The notes below the pieces were generated by a model. It did no database searches and had not been told where the DNA came from. It saw only the letters and a list, made by a program, of their open reading frames with translations. From Formicarius rufipectus (lineage: Eukaryota > Chordata > Aves > Passeriformes > Formicariidae): a stretch of DNA of 64,000 bases. Every line of letters begins with the position of its first letter. The stretch's first letter is position 1. The stretch covers positions 1,403,142-1,467,141 of the forward strand of contig VXAU01001354.1 of NCBI GenBank assembly GCA_013399695.1, given 5' to 3'. The position numbers and the translations under genes are program-made. Below, piece after piece: positions 34,101-47,792 of the stretch.

Positions 34101-36851
34101 AGTCTTAAACATCCTCATGTTTGAGAAATTGGAAGAAAAACTTCTCTGAGCACTTCAAGAAAATGATGGTGCTAATTTGGTAGCAACAAAATTGCAGTTC
34201 TAGAGTATTGCCCTTAAAGTATTTGTAATCATAGGTATCTGCAGGGAGACTATACTCCTGTCAGTTCATGTGGGTGCTGTTTGATTTGATTTTTTCTTTT
34301 TTTTTAATTTAGTTAAAAGGTCAGATGAATGAATATTTGCACTTTTCATTCTCTTTCTCTGTGTGAGAGAGATTTGATTGTATATTTCATTAAATAGTAC
34401 AAATAATTGTAAGTTGAAATTGAAGTTTACATTAGGTCAGACTTAGTTATTTGAACAGTCACCTTGTAGTTGCATGAAAGGGAGTAAATCTGAAAGCAGA
34501 TGTGTTTCTCAGTCCTTAAGTAAACATTGACAGAAGTTTCATCCCTTGGGTCGTACAAATCTGTTATTTTACTGCCTCTAGGAAGAAGATGTTACTTTGT
34601 TAGAGTGTGTGTCTGTAATAGCAGACTGAGCAAACTTGGGCATCTTACTCTGCTACTACACTGCACGATAGGAAGTTTTGGCCATTTTTGACCAGTCATA
34701 AAATTTTAGAATGTTATCAGAGATTCTGACCTTTGTCTTTACACTGGTGAGCAGATTACCTGATTTGTCTCCACCAAAGACAAATCACCTTAACCAGCTC
34801 CTTTAATCAAAAATCCTTGCTAAAGAAGGGATGGAGGAAGGCCAAGCACAGTGCCTTGTTGAGGAAGAGAGCCCTCCCTTTCTTGATAAGTTTTGGCCCT
34901 TCTGCTGTTGTGCTGCCTGTGGATCCTCTTCTTTGAGGAGAAGGGGTCAGGTGGGGCAGAGTAATATTTTGTTTAAGTTTGGATAGTAAGTGTGTGAAAG
35001 AAAAAAGCACAAAACCAGCTGTGGCCTCCTAAAGATCTTCATTCAGGGAGTACTTTACCCTATTACATTTGTGTCTTTGCTCAAGTATATAACAAATAAA
35101 AGGGGTAATACTACAAAAGAGTACTGTCTCCTAGTAGCATAGAAAGAGGATGGAAATACATATTTTTATTTTTGCTTAGCTTCTGCAATAGCCTCCATTT
35201 TCTAAGATGTCGTTATCTGTATCTCTGTTGATGTCTCTGCTGCTTGTAATTTCCCCAAGCAACAGAAGCAGCAGAACAAAATTGGTGTGTGGTGTTTTTT
35301 ATAATTATTTCATAATTTTGCAAAGTCACTGCATTATGGGAGTGATAAGTGGCTAATCAGTGTCACTATTCTATCTTGTTAGAGCTGTAGACAGTAACTG
35401 AGACATTCAAGGTGTGATTAAAGGCTTAGGGAAATGGTGTTGCACTAGTTCACCTTCATGTAAGAAGGTAGGGCTCTTCTCAATGACAGAAGTTGTCCTC
35501 TTTCAAGAAACACATGGATTTAAGTTTTGTATGAAAACCACTGGCTTTCTTGGGAAAGCTTTTTGGCTATGCCTGGTCAGTGACTGATTGGATTCTGCAA
35601 AAGCTGATGGCTTTGCTGTGGCTCTGTAGTTCTTGTCAGCTTTTGGAGAGCTGTTAGCTTAAGATTGGGGCTGTTTGGAACATATCTGTAAAATAGTTTC
35701 AGATACTTAATTGGTTTTTACTTTAACTGGCGGTTGGTAGTTCAACTCCTGCATGAGGAAGATACAAAAATCTACAACGTGCATGCAAGAAGTGTCTTAC
35801 TGCTCCATACTTCACTGATAAACTGTGCTGACAAATAGTTTTGTCAAAAGCATAGTGTCAGCTGAAAAAAGTACATCCATTTTCTCTTGGTTAATGGTGT
35901 TACTTGCAGCAATAGGGGTTTTACTTGAAAGCTTTTTTCTGTGTTCTTTAATATCATGAACGTTCCACTGTATTTGCGAGACTTGCTTCTTCAGGAATAG
36001 GTTTATATCAGGAAGTTTTCTTATGATGGGAAATGATCAAAATATGGTCTGTTGGGTTTTTTTCTTGTATTTCTAGAAGGCATTTTTATCACTTGTCGTG
36101 ACTGAATTGTGAATATTTGCCATTTCTTGAGGTATTTAGTTTAAATTTAATTTTTAAAAAAATAAAATACTGGATTGACAGTTAATGTTGCCAGGGTGTT
36201 CGTGTAGTATGAGTTGATTGATCAGAAGTTAAGATGTTAGTATAAGCATGGTGTCTTCTCGCTTTTAGCTTTTTCCTGTGTATTTACAGGTTTTTTCAGG
36301 TTGCAGTGTTTTGTATTCTTCTCTTACACTTGCTTGGTAATAAAGGTTTTATTACCATAGCCATTATCTATCATGTCAATATGTAAGGCCTTTGTATTAT
36401 ATCATTTGCCTTTACTGGCCTCTCTTCGTGTAGATCATCTTAACTCTTTACTTCTACATTCTGTAAATATGGTTACCAGAGGAATTAATCATCTGTTAGT
36501 CCCTTTTGAAATCAGCAGCCATCCTTTCTAATGGTGAAATAGTATGTTCATTAGTTCCCACAGAGCAAGAAACAATAAATGTGTATTTGGATGTGCAGTA
36601 AATGAACTTCTTGGGCAAGGAGATTGAAACTTTACTACTATAACCTTCAACATTGCAGGGTTGGGTTTTATTTTTATTGTTGCATTGGAGTTTTTGGGGG
36701 CGTTATTTTTTCTGATTGTTTTTAGATTGAAACCCAGCCTTTAATGTTTTAAGATGACTTTTAAATCTGCTGGATTTGTGAACTTTGTTTGTTATTTCTT
36801 GAGATATATTAGATTCTTCTTTGGCTTCAGTATTTCTTTGTCTCTTCATAG
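25200..36851 (+). other. MEMO1: MEMO1 intron 1 (about 11.7 kb)
   Basis: Intronic DNA with a T/G-rich tract at 25576-25628 and one CR1 3' end at 31229-31315. No exon with recognised protein similarity was found. The 5' limit depends on exon 1, which is hidden. Confidence 0.6.
31229..31315 (+). mobile_element. CR1 LINE 3'-end fragment (sense to MEMO1)
   Basis: tttagtggtaaacttgacag followed by gatcttaaaggtcttttcca and a final ttctgtgatct is the CR1 3' end in forward orientation. It is a short, diverged copy inside MEMO1 intron 1. Confidence 0.8.
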
Positions 36852-36933
36852 GACCCCAACTGAATGCACAGCTAGAAGGTTGGCTTTCTCAAGTACAGTC
36901 CACAAAAAGACCTGCAAGAGCCATTATTGCACC
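36852..36933 (+). CDS. MEMO1: MEMO1 coding exon 2
   Basis: 82 nt. After two bases completing Gly21 it reads [20 protein letters not shown] and then ARAIIAP. The acceptor is cttcatag and the donor GCACC/GTAAGT. Confidence 0.96.
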
Positions 36934-38019
36934 GTAAGTTTGAAATCTGTTTTTAGTATATGAGTAACATATAATTGGTTAAATGTTTTGTGTGTTTGAG
37001 TAATTTCTTTTTTTTTTAATTGATAAAAGCTAGTATTTAGCTGAAAGAAATGTTGTGTGGTTTCTAAATAAGCGTTTTGAATATGGCATAGAATGGAAGA
37101 AAACTGTGCACATTTTGGTGTATGATTAGTTTCCTTTTGCTGAAGAACTGCAAAAACAGTATTCATTTGTGATCCAGTAAGATTAAGTAAGAGGTGTATT
37201 AATGGAGTGCTATTCCAAGGTGACAGCTCTTTCAGTGCATTTCCCATGTAGGACAGCTACACTTATTAGGAAAAAAACCAACCCATAATAACATAAGCAA
37301 AACTCCCTCCTCCCACCTCCTTCCTCCTAAATCAAAACTTATCAAAGCTTTAAGCAAAAAGTATTGAAATACTATTCAGCAATCTGAAATTGTTGGTTTG
37401 TTATTTTAATTCAGTTTTGTTTGTGTTTTTTGTCCACAGCTGAACTATTTAGGCAGAATTCAATTTCCTGAAGATAGTTGAGACATGTAATGAGAAAAGT
37501 ATGTTAGTCATTACAATTTATTATGAGTTGGAAGGAAACACTAGAAAAAGCACTTTAAATATGTTTTTCCTGTGTTAACATAGCATTGATATAAGGTTTG
37601 AAGTATTCCATAATAGTATGGAATGTGCAGAAGAAATCGTCCCACATCTGCCATAGTCTTTCTCACAGGATTGTCAGGGAAGAGACCTTTCCACCGCTGA
37701 TTATATAAGCTGGGGTCTTCTTCCAAAGTTGCTGGAGGTCCTCCTGTGATATCACCAGATTTTTGTCATTAACCATGCCTTTTCTTTTCCACCTGTCAAG
37801 TGGGATACATCTAGTAATATTTTTGTGGGAGACTGAAGAAACGTGTAGCAGAGGGAACCTTTCAGCAGGCTCTTTTGACATTGTCAAGTAACATGCCTTG
37901 CAGCTTCTGAGGCTTTTAGAATGGGTGGCGTAAGTGATGTTGAAGTAAAATCCCAGGGTACTTTTGGAGATAACTTGCTCCCTGTATCACTCTATGGATG
38001 AATATGGATGCAGGTGACC

Positions 38020-38075
38020 ATACATATATATAAATACATATATACAGGTGTACATACATGCATACATACACATAA
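38020..38075. repeat. TA/CATA microsatellite
   Basis: Irregular ATAT/ACAT repeats (tacatatatataaatacata, then tacatacatgcatacataca) in MEMO1 intron 2. Confidence 0.75.
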
Positions 38076-39132
38076 AATCCTCTGGTGCTATCAACGGGGA
38101 ACTTGTATCTTCAAACATTCTATATATCCCAGACCTTTCAGTATGCATCGTTCTCAGTATCATTGTGTAGAAAGACTATTGGGAAAGCTGTAGTTGTGTT
38201 GTTGCACATACTTGACTCAAAATAAACAGTAACTGTTGACTGGGAGTTGCAGGTGCTCCACACGAGCTCAAGGGGTGATGTGGCATAGACATGCTGCTGA
38301 GTGACCGTGAGCTCTTTTCCACCACTTGATCTTGGGCTCTGAGAATGAATGTTCTCTGTTCTGTTTTGGTGGTGTAAAATGAATTTTCACTGGTTTTTAG
38401 CAGTCTTGAAGGGAGTGGCCTTAAGATTTGAATGTGGTATTTTAAACATGCAGTCAGAATAATTATAAATTATTTTGGAGAGCAAACAGGAACAGCAGTT
38501 GAGAAAAGCCTCAGGCCAGAGTGATAGGAAATGATGAAGCATGTATTGCATTGTCCGCAGTAAAAACTAGCGTGCATTCCACTCCTGTTTGTGTGCCCAT
38601 TCATTCTATTGATGAGCTATTTTTCTTCAGTGACAGAGCATTTTTATTCTCTATTTAGCTGCTGTAACATATAGTTCTCTTTGCCAGACCCCTCTACTGT
38701 CATCATATTCAGTTACCAGCATGTGGTTAGAAGAGCTTTCTCCAGCAGTTTGCTATTCCCTTGTCCCCTGGCTGCACTCTTAGCATTAACATGAGCTTTT
38801 GGTAATGTGTGGCTGTGCAATCTGTACACCAGTATCTTTAAAAACACGGGAAGGGGCTTTGATCTGGAAGTTTGCTTACTTGTCATGTAGTCATGATAGT
38901 TCTTTAACAGGTCAGTAAATGGTTCCTCAACAAAAATCTACTTCGTGTGTGTTCAGTACTGCAGCAATGCTTTCCTGCTGTTTCAGGAGCTGGCTTTTGG
39001 AGCACTCTTACTATTTCTTGCTCACTGGGGACCAAAAATATTTAAGATATTATTATTTAATAGCAATATCAACATATTAAAGATGCTAAACAGACTTTAA
39101 CATGTTAACATTCTGTACACCTTGATTTGCAG

Positions 39133-39201
39133 CCATGCAGGATATACCTATTGTGGATCTTGTGCAGCCCACGCTTACAAACAAGTGGATCCTAATATCA
39201 C
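39133..39201 (+). CDS. MEMO1: MEMO1 coding exon 3 (His49 metal ligand)
   Basis: 69 nt encoding HAGYTYCGSCAAHAYKQVDP and NI. It starts with His49, a metal-site residue. The acceptor is gatttgcag and the donor ATCAC/GTAAGT. Confidence 0.96.
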
Positions 39202-40995
39202 GTAAGTATGGGTTTTTCTTTCCAAAGCGTGAGACAATGCCATTGCAATTCACTCATAAGTTGAATGTTCCTTTTACATTCTTACACCTTGAAGTACTCA
39301 GGCTTTAATTTTGTACTCTTTTTAGACTTCTATGTGTCCCTTTTGTTTTAACATCATAAGTGTTCAACGTGGATGTTACTAAGTAAAAAAAGTGTTGAGA
39401 TAGAAAATATAAACTAGAATTTTCAAAAGAGAGGGCCTAAAGTTGTTATTTTTGCAGGTAATGAGTTTATTACTGACATTTCACTGCTTTATAAAAGCCC
39501 AAGCTGGTTTTGGTTGGGGTTTTTTGTTTGTTTGTTGTTGGGAGATTTGGTTTGGTTTTTAAGTCTATTAAAATATTTGACCATGATTCCGCATTGGTTT
39601 TTCAGTGCAGGATTATGGGCTGAATACTACCAGGATTCTCTTCTGCTGTGGAGAAAGTGACCAATGTGTTTATATAATATTTGAAGTCAGTGAAAGTTAC
39701 TTGTTCCAATAATTTTAGATTGACTTCTGTTTCTAACAAGTTTTAAAAAAGAGAAGTGTAACACGCACCCTCATCCCCAAAATGTTACCATAGTCTGTAC
39801 CTGCCTCTGAAAATATGAATCCAGTTATTTTAGGTTATGTTCTGCTTACTGCAACATTTTTTAATGATAAAAATTTAAAGCACTCCAGTATTTACTCAAA
39901 GTATGTATTTTGCAGTGCTTAATAAAAACTAGCTAGATTAATCAGTTTTTTATGAGATAACATGTTGTAATACTCTCCAAAGACAATGGTTTTAATTCTT
40001 TCTAAACTATGGTAAACTGTGTGAAAACTTGCACTGTGACATAAGTGTTAGGGGAAAATTTCTGGAACAAGTTGCATTCCCCAGGTTCAGGGACATGGGA
40101 TGTTTGCAATTCATCTTTGAGCTGAACTGTTGCATGTTTGAATATTTTGCTTTTATTAGCTTTGCAGAAAGTAATAGTATTTTAGTGTGTCTTGCTATAG
40201 CACTCCATGTGTAAGGGAAAAAAAACAACCTCACAATTTTACATGTCTCCCACCCCTTTAGTTCAGTGCCAGAAACAAGATGATAAGATCCTGAATCTGA
40301 AAAGCTGAATTTCCTATATTTTTTTGTTTCTTTTTTCTTGTAAGTCCTGTGGCAGGAGACCCTAAACATCTAACCAAGAGCCAGGAACTGAGGACTTGAT
40401 GAAATAACATCATGATGACGTGTGAAAGGTTGCAGTATCAGCTAAAGCTGTGAATGTGCAGGTCCAAGTCCCTGTTGTTGATGCAACAGATAGATAAAAA
40501 CAGCATTTGAGAATGTCTTACATTTTAGTTTGGTGAAATCTGAAATAAGGCTAATCAAGTAAATAAATGAAAAGCTTTGCATAGATGATAAACCCATAAT
40601 CATTATTTGAGGTCACATTCTGATAGTTGTCAAAGGTGGTTTGTAGCTGAAGATTGTGTTGTTCCAAGCAGAGAATTCAAAACTCTGTTCTGAGGGGCTG
40701 TACCACATCATTCAGCCTCCAAATGAGTCTGGTTAGACAGGTTTCTAGCTGATGAGTGCCTTCTGATATATAACCTGCTTAAGAGGAAGTAGTATTGAAC
40801 TGATCTCATGACAATTTCTGAGATTATTAGCAAGGTCAGGCCATGGATTGATCTGTGGCCTTACAGGCAGCAGAGTAAAACTGTTGTAGCTGTGAGAAAG
40901 TATTGCTTTGTAAGTTTTTATTAAACTTGTTGCTCTAAGCCAAGTCTCTGTTCAATTGCAGTTGTCTAAATTGTGGGCTTTTGTGTTAATTGTAG

Positions 40996-41108
40996 CCGAA
41001 AAATTTTCATTCTTGGGCCTTCCCATCATGTGCCCCTCTCCCGTTGTGCACTTTCCAGTGTGGACATTTACAGGACACCTCTGTATGATCTCCGAATTGA
41101 CCAAAAGA
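40996..41108 (+). CDS. MEMO1: MEMO1 coding exon 4 (His81)
   Basis: 113 nt beginning RKIFILGPSHHVPLSRCALS and ending LYDLRIDQK. It includes His81 of the metal site. The acceptor is ttaattgtag and the donor AAGA/GTAAGT. Confidence 0.96.
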
Positions 41109-42455
41109 GTAAGTGCCTGATAAAACTTACATCTTGAAGACTCCTGAGGCTTGAGTATTAACTGTGGTACTGTAGTGCTGAGGACTTTCTTGTTGTTTGG
41201 CACTACCTTGCTTTAAATGGCACAAAGGCAAATCTGGTTTTACTGTAATGAAAGCTAACTTCTGAAAAATCCTGGTTGTTGCAGGAGAGACCGTAATGTC
41301 TCTCTTGCTCCTGACAAATACAGTACTCTCAATTTTTGTGTATCTTTTCCATTTTGAGTGTGGGCCTCTTGATAAGTGATCTTTAAAAAGGTTTTAAAAA
41401 TTAAGAAGTATTATATCAAATAATAACTCACTGAACACCTTCTCCATTATTCTGTGAAATATTCTGGCTGGAAAAAAAGTACTTTAGTTGGTTTGAGTTT
41501 GATTTCTGATAGAGAAATAACAGAGGGACAAAAAATGGCTTTTATTTGTATGCGTTATTGCATGTAACTCTACTTCCAGAGTATCTGCAGAACTGAAAAT
41601 CTGATAGTCCATGAAATAACAGTCTGTTGTGCTAAGCTTAAAGGTGTATTGAAGATAAATTTGATATTTTGAGGTATACCTAAATAATACAGTATCTTTT
41701 TCAGAAGGGCTAATTGGCACAGATCTGTTGTGTTTCATTGTAACTGTGATTAAGCTAATTCAGGCTTTCTACATAGTACCTGTGGAAATTTCCTTAGGTA
41801 AGAAATGCTTTGGTTTCCATAGAACTCCTTTATGAAAGGATTAAGGCAAGAGGCACAGCCCTAAAACAAATTATTCATCCGGTGCAGAATTTTCAAAATG
41901 TAGAGATGATTCTGAATACTCTCAAGCACACTTGAGAGTAGAAAAGGTAACTTGCAGATTTGGATTACTGAATCAGTTTTTGCTATCTCTAGATGTAATG
42001 ATTCTGTCAATAGTAATTTGTATTAAATAGCACATCCAACAATGACTCAGCTGATCAATTTTTTTTTTTAATATGAGATGGTGCAGTTTGTGAAAATATG
42101 GATTCAGTGACTGGGCATATATATTTTCAAATGTTTTCTTTATATTCTTATATTTTTATATATTTATATTCTTGGATTTTCAGTTATACAAAGTTTTTCT
42201 CAATATACTAACAAGATCACTGATTTAACATACTTATTTTGTAAACTGAATCAATTGCATTTGTATCTTAATGACTTGAACATAATTTTAATCCTGAATT
42301 GTTTAGAAACAAGTAGTTTATGATGACAGCCCTTGGAGGCAAGTAATCTGTTATAGTGGGTGTGTTTTTACAAAGATGCGCTATAGCTTGCTTTTTGCAC
42401 TTGTAGCAGTTTTCAAAAATATAAAAACATAGTAAAAATCTTTAATTCATTTCAG

Positions 42456-42567
42456 TTTATGGAGAATTGTGGAAGACTGGAATGTTTGAACGTATGTCCC
42501 TACAGACAGATGAAGATGAACACAGTATTGAAATGCATTTGCCTTATACTGCTAAAGCCATGGAAAG
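42456..42567 (+). CDS. MEMO1: MEMO1 coding exon 5
   Basis: 112 nt encoding IYGELWKTGMFERMSLQTDE and on to LPYTAKAME. The acceptor is cattttcag-like (attcatttcag) and the donor GAAAG/GTACTT. Confidence 0.96.
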
Positions 42568-43421
42568 GTACTTGGCTAATTACTTCTACAAGAATAAGCA
42601 TATTGTGCATTAAATGTTTGACTTACATGTGAAGTGCAGTAGGAAGTAATAATACATTTTATGGCATTATATGGCATTTTATGGATGATAAAGTTATAAC
42701 AACTGCTATGGACAGATTTACGTTGACTTAATGGGTTCATGAAAGCATGGCTAATATTAACTCTTTCTCAGTAGCAGGAGTTTTTTTTTCCCCCCACCCA
42801 TTTTTGCAAGGCATCTTTGAAAGGAGTTTTAATAGGTGTTTTTTGTGGGATTTTTGAGTTTATTTGGAGCTTTAATACTGATTTTGAAATCAGAGTTCTG
42901 TTTACACTTGCTGTTTCAGACCTGTACTTGAAATAAAAGTTGTCATCTTTACAGGAAAAATGTCAGCTTGTTGGGGATTGTTTCCACACACACGTGCCCT
43001 CCCCGCTTTTTTTCCTTTTTTTTTTTTTTAATGTTTCTTCCTTGGTATTTTGAATTTTCCCAGGAGTATCAGTATACACTAACATGTATTTTTCATATAC
43101 TTGAGAGAGGTATCCAACTTGCAGCATCTATACAGGTTGAATCTAATTCTTATTTCATTGCTGGTTTCGGTGTGTCTTTTCTTTTTGTTTGCCTGGTGTT
43201 TTCACTTTGCAGCAAAGTTAAATACTGGGTTTTGGGGTGTATGTTGTTTCCTGAAGTTGAAGTACTTTGAGGTTTTAAAACAACATCCTAGTACGAGCTT
43301 ACAAAATTACTATCGTCACATCAATAGGGACCTCTTGAAACATTCTGCAGTTTCAGTTAGCAAGCCCTGAAAAATCTTCAGATGTTACTTGAACTGCAAC
43401 CTTTTTTCTTTTGCTTATAAG

Positions 43422-43564
43422 CCATAAGGATGAGTTTACTATTATTCCTGTGTTGGTCGGAGCACTGAGTGAGTCAAAAGAGCAGGAATTTGGAAAACTC
43501 TTCAGTAAATACCTAGCTGATCCTAGTAACCTCTTTGTGGTTTCTTCTGACTTTTGCCATTGGG
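43422..43564 (+). CDS. MEMO1: MEMO1 coding exon 6 (Asp189, His192)
   Basis: 143 nt, starting HKDEFTIIPVLVGALSESKE and ending VVSSDFCHW. The SSDFCHW motif carries Asp189 and His192 of the active-site pocket. The acceptor is ttgcttataag and the donor TGGG/GTAAGT. Confidence 0.96.
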
Positions 43565-44745
43565 GTAAGTGTCCTATCTCTTTATGATAACAATATGATG
43601 AATATTTTGCAGTTATTTTCAAGGAATGTATTTTTTAAAGGTTGAACGTTTTAACTTTCTTTACATGTGTTTTTGAAACTTAAATGCCTTTGTAATGTTA
43701 ATTAACAGGATTTTTTTTTAATATGGAACAATAGGTGGAAAAAATTGATGTGATAATGTGTTTTCAGTATAGTGGAGGAAATAAATGGTGAAGATGTATG
43801 GGGATATATGCATCTCTTTATTGTTGCAATGAAACAATTGTCTGAAGTTGCTTGCTCTTTTTACTCTTCTTTTAAGCACCTCACACAACTTGCAAAACTA
43901 ATTAGCTAAAAATTTACTGGATTTGTCCACATTCCTCTGACAGAAATGAGTTTTGTACATTTTACTGGTGGGTAAGATAGCAGATGGAGTATTTATGTCA
44001 ATTCACCAGAGCTATCCCAGTTTCTTGATGGCAGAGCTAAAAAATCTCCAGAAGCCTTGACTTCTGTCCTGCTTTAACATTTTATTTTTCTCTTAAGTAT
44101 GATAGTACCTGGAAAAGGGACTGCTTCAAAAAGATATGTTACACAACAGACCCTTTTTTTTTTCATTGTCATCTTTGGTCAACTTGCATGGTTAAGTGCA
44201 TATTTTACTCATCTTTGAATTGCAAAATAGATGGAAGTATATATAAGAATGACCTGGGTTCTGTTGTGGTTCATGAACCATCTAGAACTGTTCATTGAAT
44301 TATCATGATGGTTTTTTTCTTTTAACCTTCCTTTACTGTGAGTATTGGTGTGCAGCCTGACTCCGTGGTTGACTTTTTCAAGAAGGAAACAGAAATCAAA
44401 TACTGCTTTACTTTTTAATTTTTAGAATTGGGTTCCAAGGCATAAACAGGCAATTAGTAAGTGATACTACAATGTCAATTCTACGCAGTAGGTTTCCTTT
44501 TAGGAATATGGCCACCCATCATGTTTTGGTTTTTTTTTGGTTTTTTTGTTTGGTTTTTTTTAAACTTTGCCTCTGGGCTGCTACTTTAGGATTGCCCTAG
44601 AATTTCCTGAATGGGGCTAAAAAGTATAAAATAAATGAAGATTACTGCTTTAAAATATTATACTTTCAAATATTTAGTAAGTGCTAGGGAGTGTTTTAGC
44701 TACAATTTTTCCCTTTTTTATTTTATACATGATTTTTGTTTCAAG

Positions 44746-44822
44746 GTCAGAGGTTCCGTTACAGTTACTATGATGAATCCCAAGGAGAAATTTATAGATC
44801 CATTGAGCACCTAGATAAAATG
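44746..44822 (+). CDS. MEMO1: MEMO1 coding exon 7
   Basis: 77 nt encoding GQRFRYSYYDESQGEIYRSI and EHLDKM. The acceptor is tttgtttcaag and the donor AAATG/GTAAGT, ending in phase 0. Confidence 0.95.
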
Positions 44823-47649
44823 GTAAGTTTTCAGATTTGGTGGAACTAACTAACAAATTTCTCCTGTACATTACATTTCTCTGAACACTTTAGAAATTTC
44901 TCTAACAAAATATTATAGATTAGATTATTTTATTGAATGTGTAATTTTCCTTTGTTTACCACAATAAGAACATAGCTGTTGTTTTTAGCTAGTATCCTCC
45001 ATTTTACTGACTGCACAGAATAATATTGTGGGTATAACCTAGTAAGAGTAATTAATGAGAATAAATGCATGTTCATCTACCTAAAATGCCCCAGCTTAAT
45101 GTAATTCCTGTCCACATACCCTCTTATGTTTTTGAGAGTCAGTAAGAATCATAGATGGATTCATGCAGTTCAGGTTTGATAGCTGTGATACCTGCATATG
45201 GAAACAGTGTTGTGGTTACACCAGTGGGTTCAGCAACGTCCATTTTGAGGAGGGAAGGCTGTGAGGGGTTGTGCTGGTCAGGAATATGAAAGTCAGCGTC
45301 CTTGGTTGTAATCTTCGCCTTACTCTGTAGTAGGTGGTGGGAAAAAGTAGACCATAATTCATTCTGGGTTTGGCGAAAGGTTGAAAAGAGAGCTAAATAC
45401 ATAAAGGGCATGATGCCTATTATGTTGTGTTTTTTCTGAAATCACAAGAACCAAGGATCTATTTTTAAATTTAAAAAAAAAAAGGTTAATATTCAATACT
45501 ATACTAAAGACACAATAAAAGTAATTCTTCTGGAAATGCATAACCTTAAAATTTGTTTTATAACTGATTGCATCATTTGTGACTTCTGTAGAATCTGTTA
45601 GAAGAGAGAACTGTTGCTGTTTGTGGCATATTGTCTTGAAGGAATAAATCTTATCTGCTGGAGGCATCTCTAGAGGTGTTTTTTTTTGTGTGTGTATCCA
45701 CATTAAGCTCTTGGTTTTTTTCACTGCTCATCACTGGAATAGAAACAGTAAATAACTTGCCTTCATTCTCTTTATCCTGCTTTTAATAGTTCCTGTAGTC
45801 AGTTGAGAGGTTTTTCTATCAATACTAGTGGTTTTCTACAGAATCCCAGAATCTGCAGCTCTTGAGTGTTTTTGCAGAATGGATTATGGTGCATTAGCAA
45901 ACATTAGTGTCTCTTTGTTAATTTCTGCAGTGAAAGCTTCAAGAGAGACTGGACTTCGGCATTTAATTACTTTTAGGGAATACATTGCTGCACCCACACT
46001 TTCTTTTGGTAGTTGTTCAGCCAGAAGGAAATGACTTTTTTTTTTTTTTTGACATGGAAAATCATGTCTACTGTTTAATAACTATGAAAATACTTTTTCA
46101 ATGTAAAGTCTAACTGGAAAACTAAACATGCTGTGTAGCAGCGTACTGTGGTTATTTTTTTGCCTCTTTATATCATGCTGTATGTGAACACAAATATGTA
46201 TTCTAACTCAGTATGGAGTAGGTTTTGCTTTTGGTGATTTTCAGGGAATATTTTTTTTTTTTTTTAGCATTTGGGATGCTATCCACAGTATCACAAAGAT
46301 CTCCCTTCAGTTTTTGGAAAGAGTTTATTCACTTTTGTTATGCCACATTTGGCTGCTTCTTGTTTCCTTAGATAAGTATTGGAATTTTTTTTAATGTCAT
46401 TTGGTGTACTAAATAATTTGTTGTACTGTTGTAACCTGTAACACTTCAGAGAAAATAACATTTAAGATAGAGACAAAAGTGTACCAAAGTTGTCTTCGTT
46501 GTATTGGCCCTAACTAGGAGAGTAGCTGACTGAGCACTTTGTAAGCAGGAAGGTATTCTGGGATAAGATTAAATCAGTTTTCCCTGGAAATAGCCTTGTG
46601 GGAGAATGGTGTTTCTTCCTTATCTGGCTGCATAATGACTTCTCCACCTAGTGCATAAAAACTGCTGAACACTTCAGGCGTTGCAGTCTTATTAACCTGG
46701 TGACCATGGTGAGAAATTTCATTTGCTGTGATTTGAGGTTCGAGCCGTTAGATTCCAGCATGAGAAACTACAGAGTAATAAATATTGCGGTTTCTCCATG
46801 GTAATTGCTGATATGACCACTGTCACCACAATGCACTTTGTGAAGTCATGGTAAAAGACATAAATAAGCCTCATTGTTAATAGGGGTTCCTTAGGGAACA
46901 ATCCTGAAATGAAGGGTTGTTATTGTTGCACAGCTGATATGCAAATAGCTTCTATAGCACAACCTGCCACCTACCATCTTTTTAAATAAAAGTGGAGAGT
47001 ATTTTGTAAGTATGTTATTGAAGAGTAGTTAGTTCTTGATTATGACTAGTCAGAAAACGCAGACTGCTCACTTTAATCTGTCAGATCACTCATTTCATAT
47101 GAGCATATATTTTGTATGGGAAACCTTATGCCTCACTTAAGTCAATAGGAGGATTCTGTTACCCTGAATGCTGATGGGGGGGAAAAGTATTGCAGTCAGT
47201 GAGGAGAGCTGTGCAGGAACAGCCAGCAGTTGTTGTGCAGGAGCCATGTTCAGCACTCATGGCTTCTCAGGTAGCTCTAATGAACTGCTGAATTCTAATG
47301 GCTTCTGCAGTGCTGCTGCAGTGTGCCAGGACCTTCCACAGTACTCCAGCCTGAGAAGGCTTCTTAGCCTGGACATAATGCAAGACATTGTCTCTGCCTG
47401 GGTGCCTAGCTCTGGGCTCTCTCTGCTGTACCCAGTTTTCCTGTTGGCTGTCTAGTCTGAGTGACTCACACATGCAAAGATAGTTGGACTGTGTAGTACT
47501 AAGACCAAGTTTTTTTTCTACTTCCATTAGAGTGGTTCTAGTTTAGATTTTTAACTGAAGTGAAGTGACTGATGACAGGCTTTGATTTGACCTGCCGAAG
47601 GATGGTTGGAGTATAGTGTAAAATAAACCTATATGTTGGTGGAGGTTTT

Positions 47650-47792
47650 ATGTGTGTTGTTTTGGGTTTTTTTGGTGGCGTTTTTTGTTTGGTTGGTTTT
47701 TTTTTTTTGGGGGGGGGTTGTGTTTTGGTTTGGGGGTTTTTTGGTTTGGGTTTTTTTTGTTTGTTTTTTTGGGGTTTTTTTGTTTTTTTGTA
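47650..47792 (+). repeat. G/T-only low-complexity tract
   Basis: About 140 bases made almost only of G and T. T-runs of 6-12 alternate with G-runs of 2-9, including ggggggggg near 47710. It lies in MEMO1 intron 7 with the G/T strand as the transcribed-sense strand. The four-G-run spacing allows G-quadruplexes. Confidence 0.85.

Noticed and set aside
37541..37887. Two overlapping minus-strand ORFs (74 and 61 codons) that could be a frameshifted pseudogene
   Set aside because: I recognise no protein, they have no splice or poly(A) context, and they may be chance within MEMO1 intron 2.
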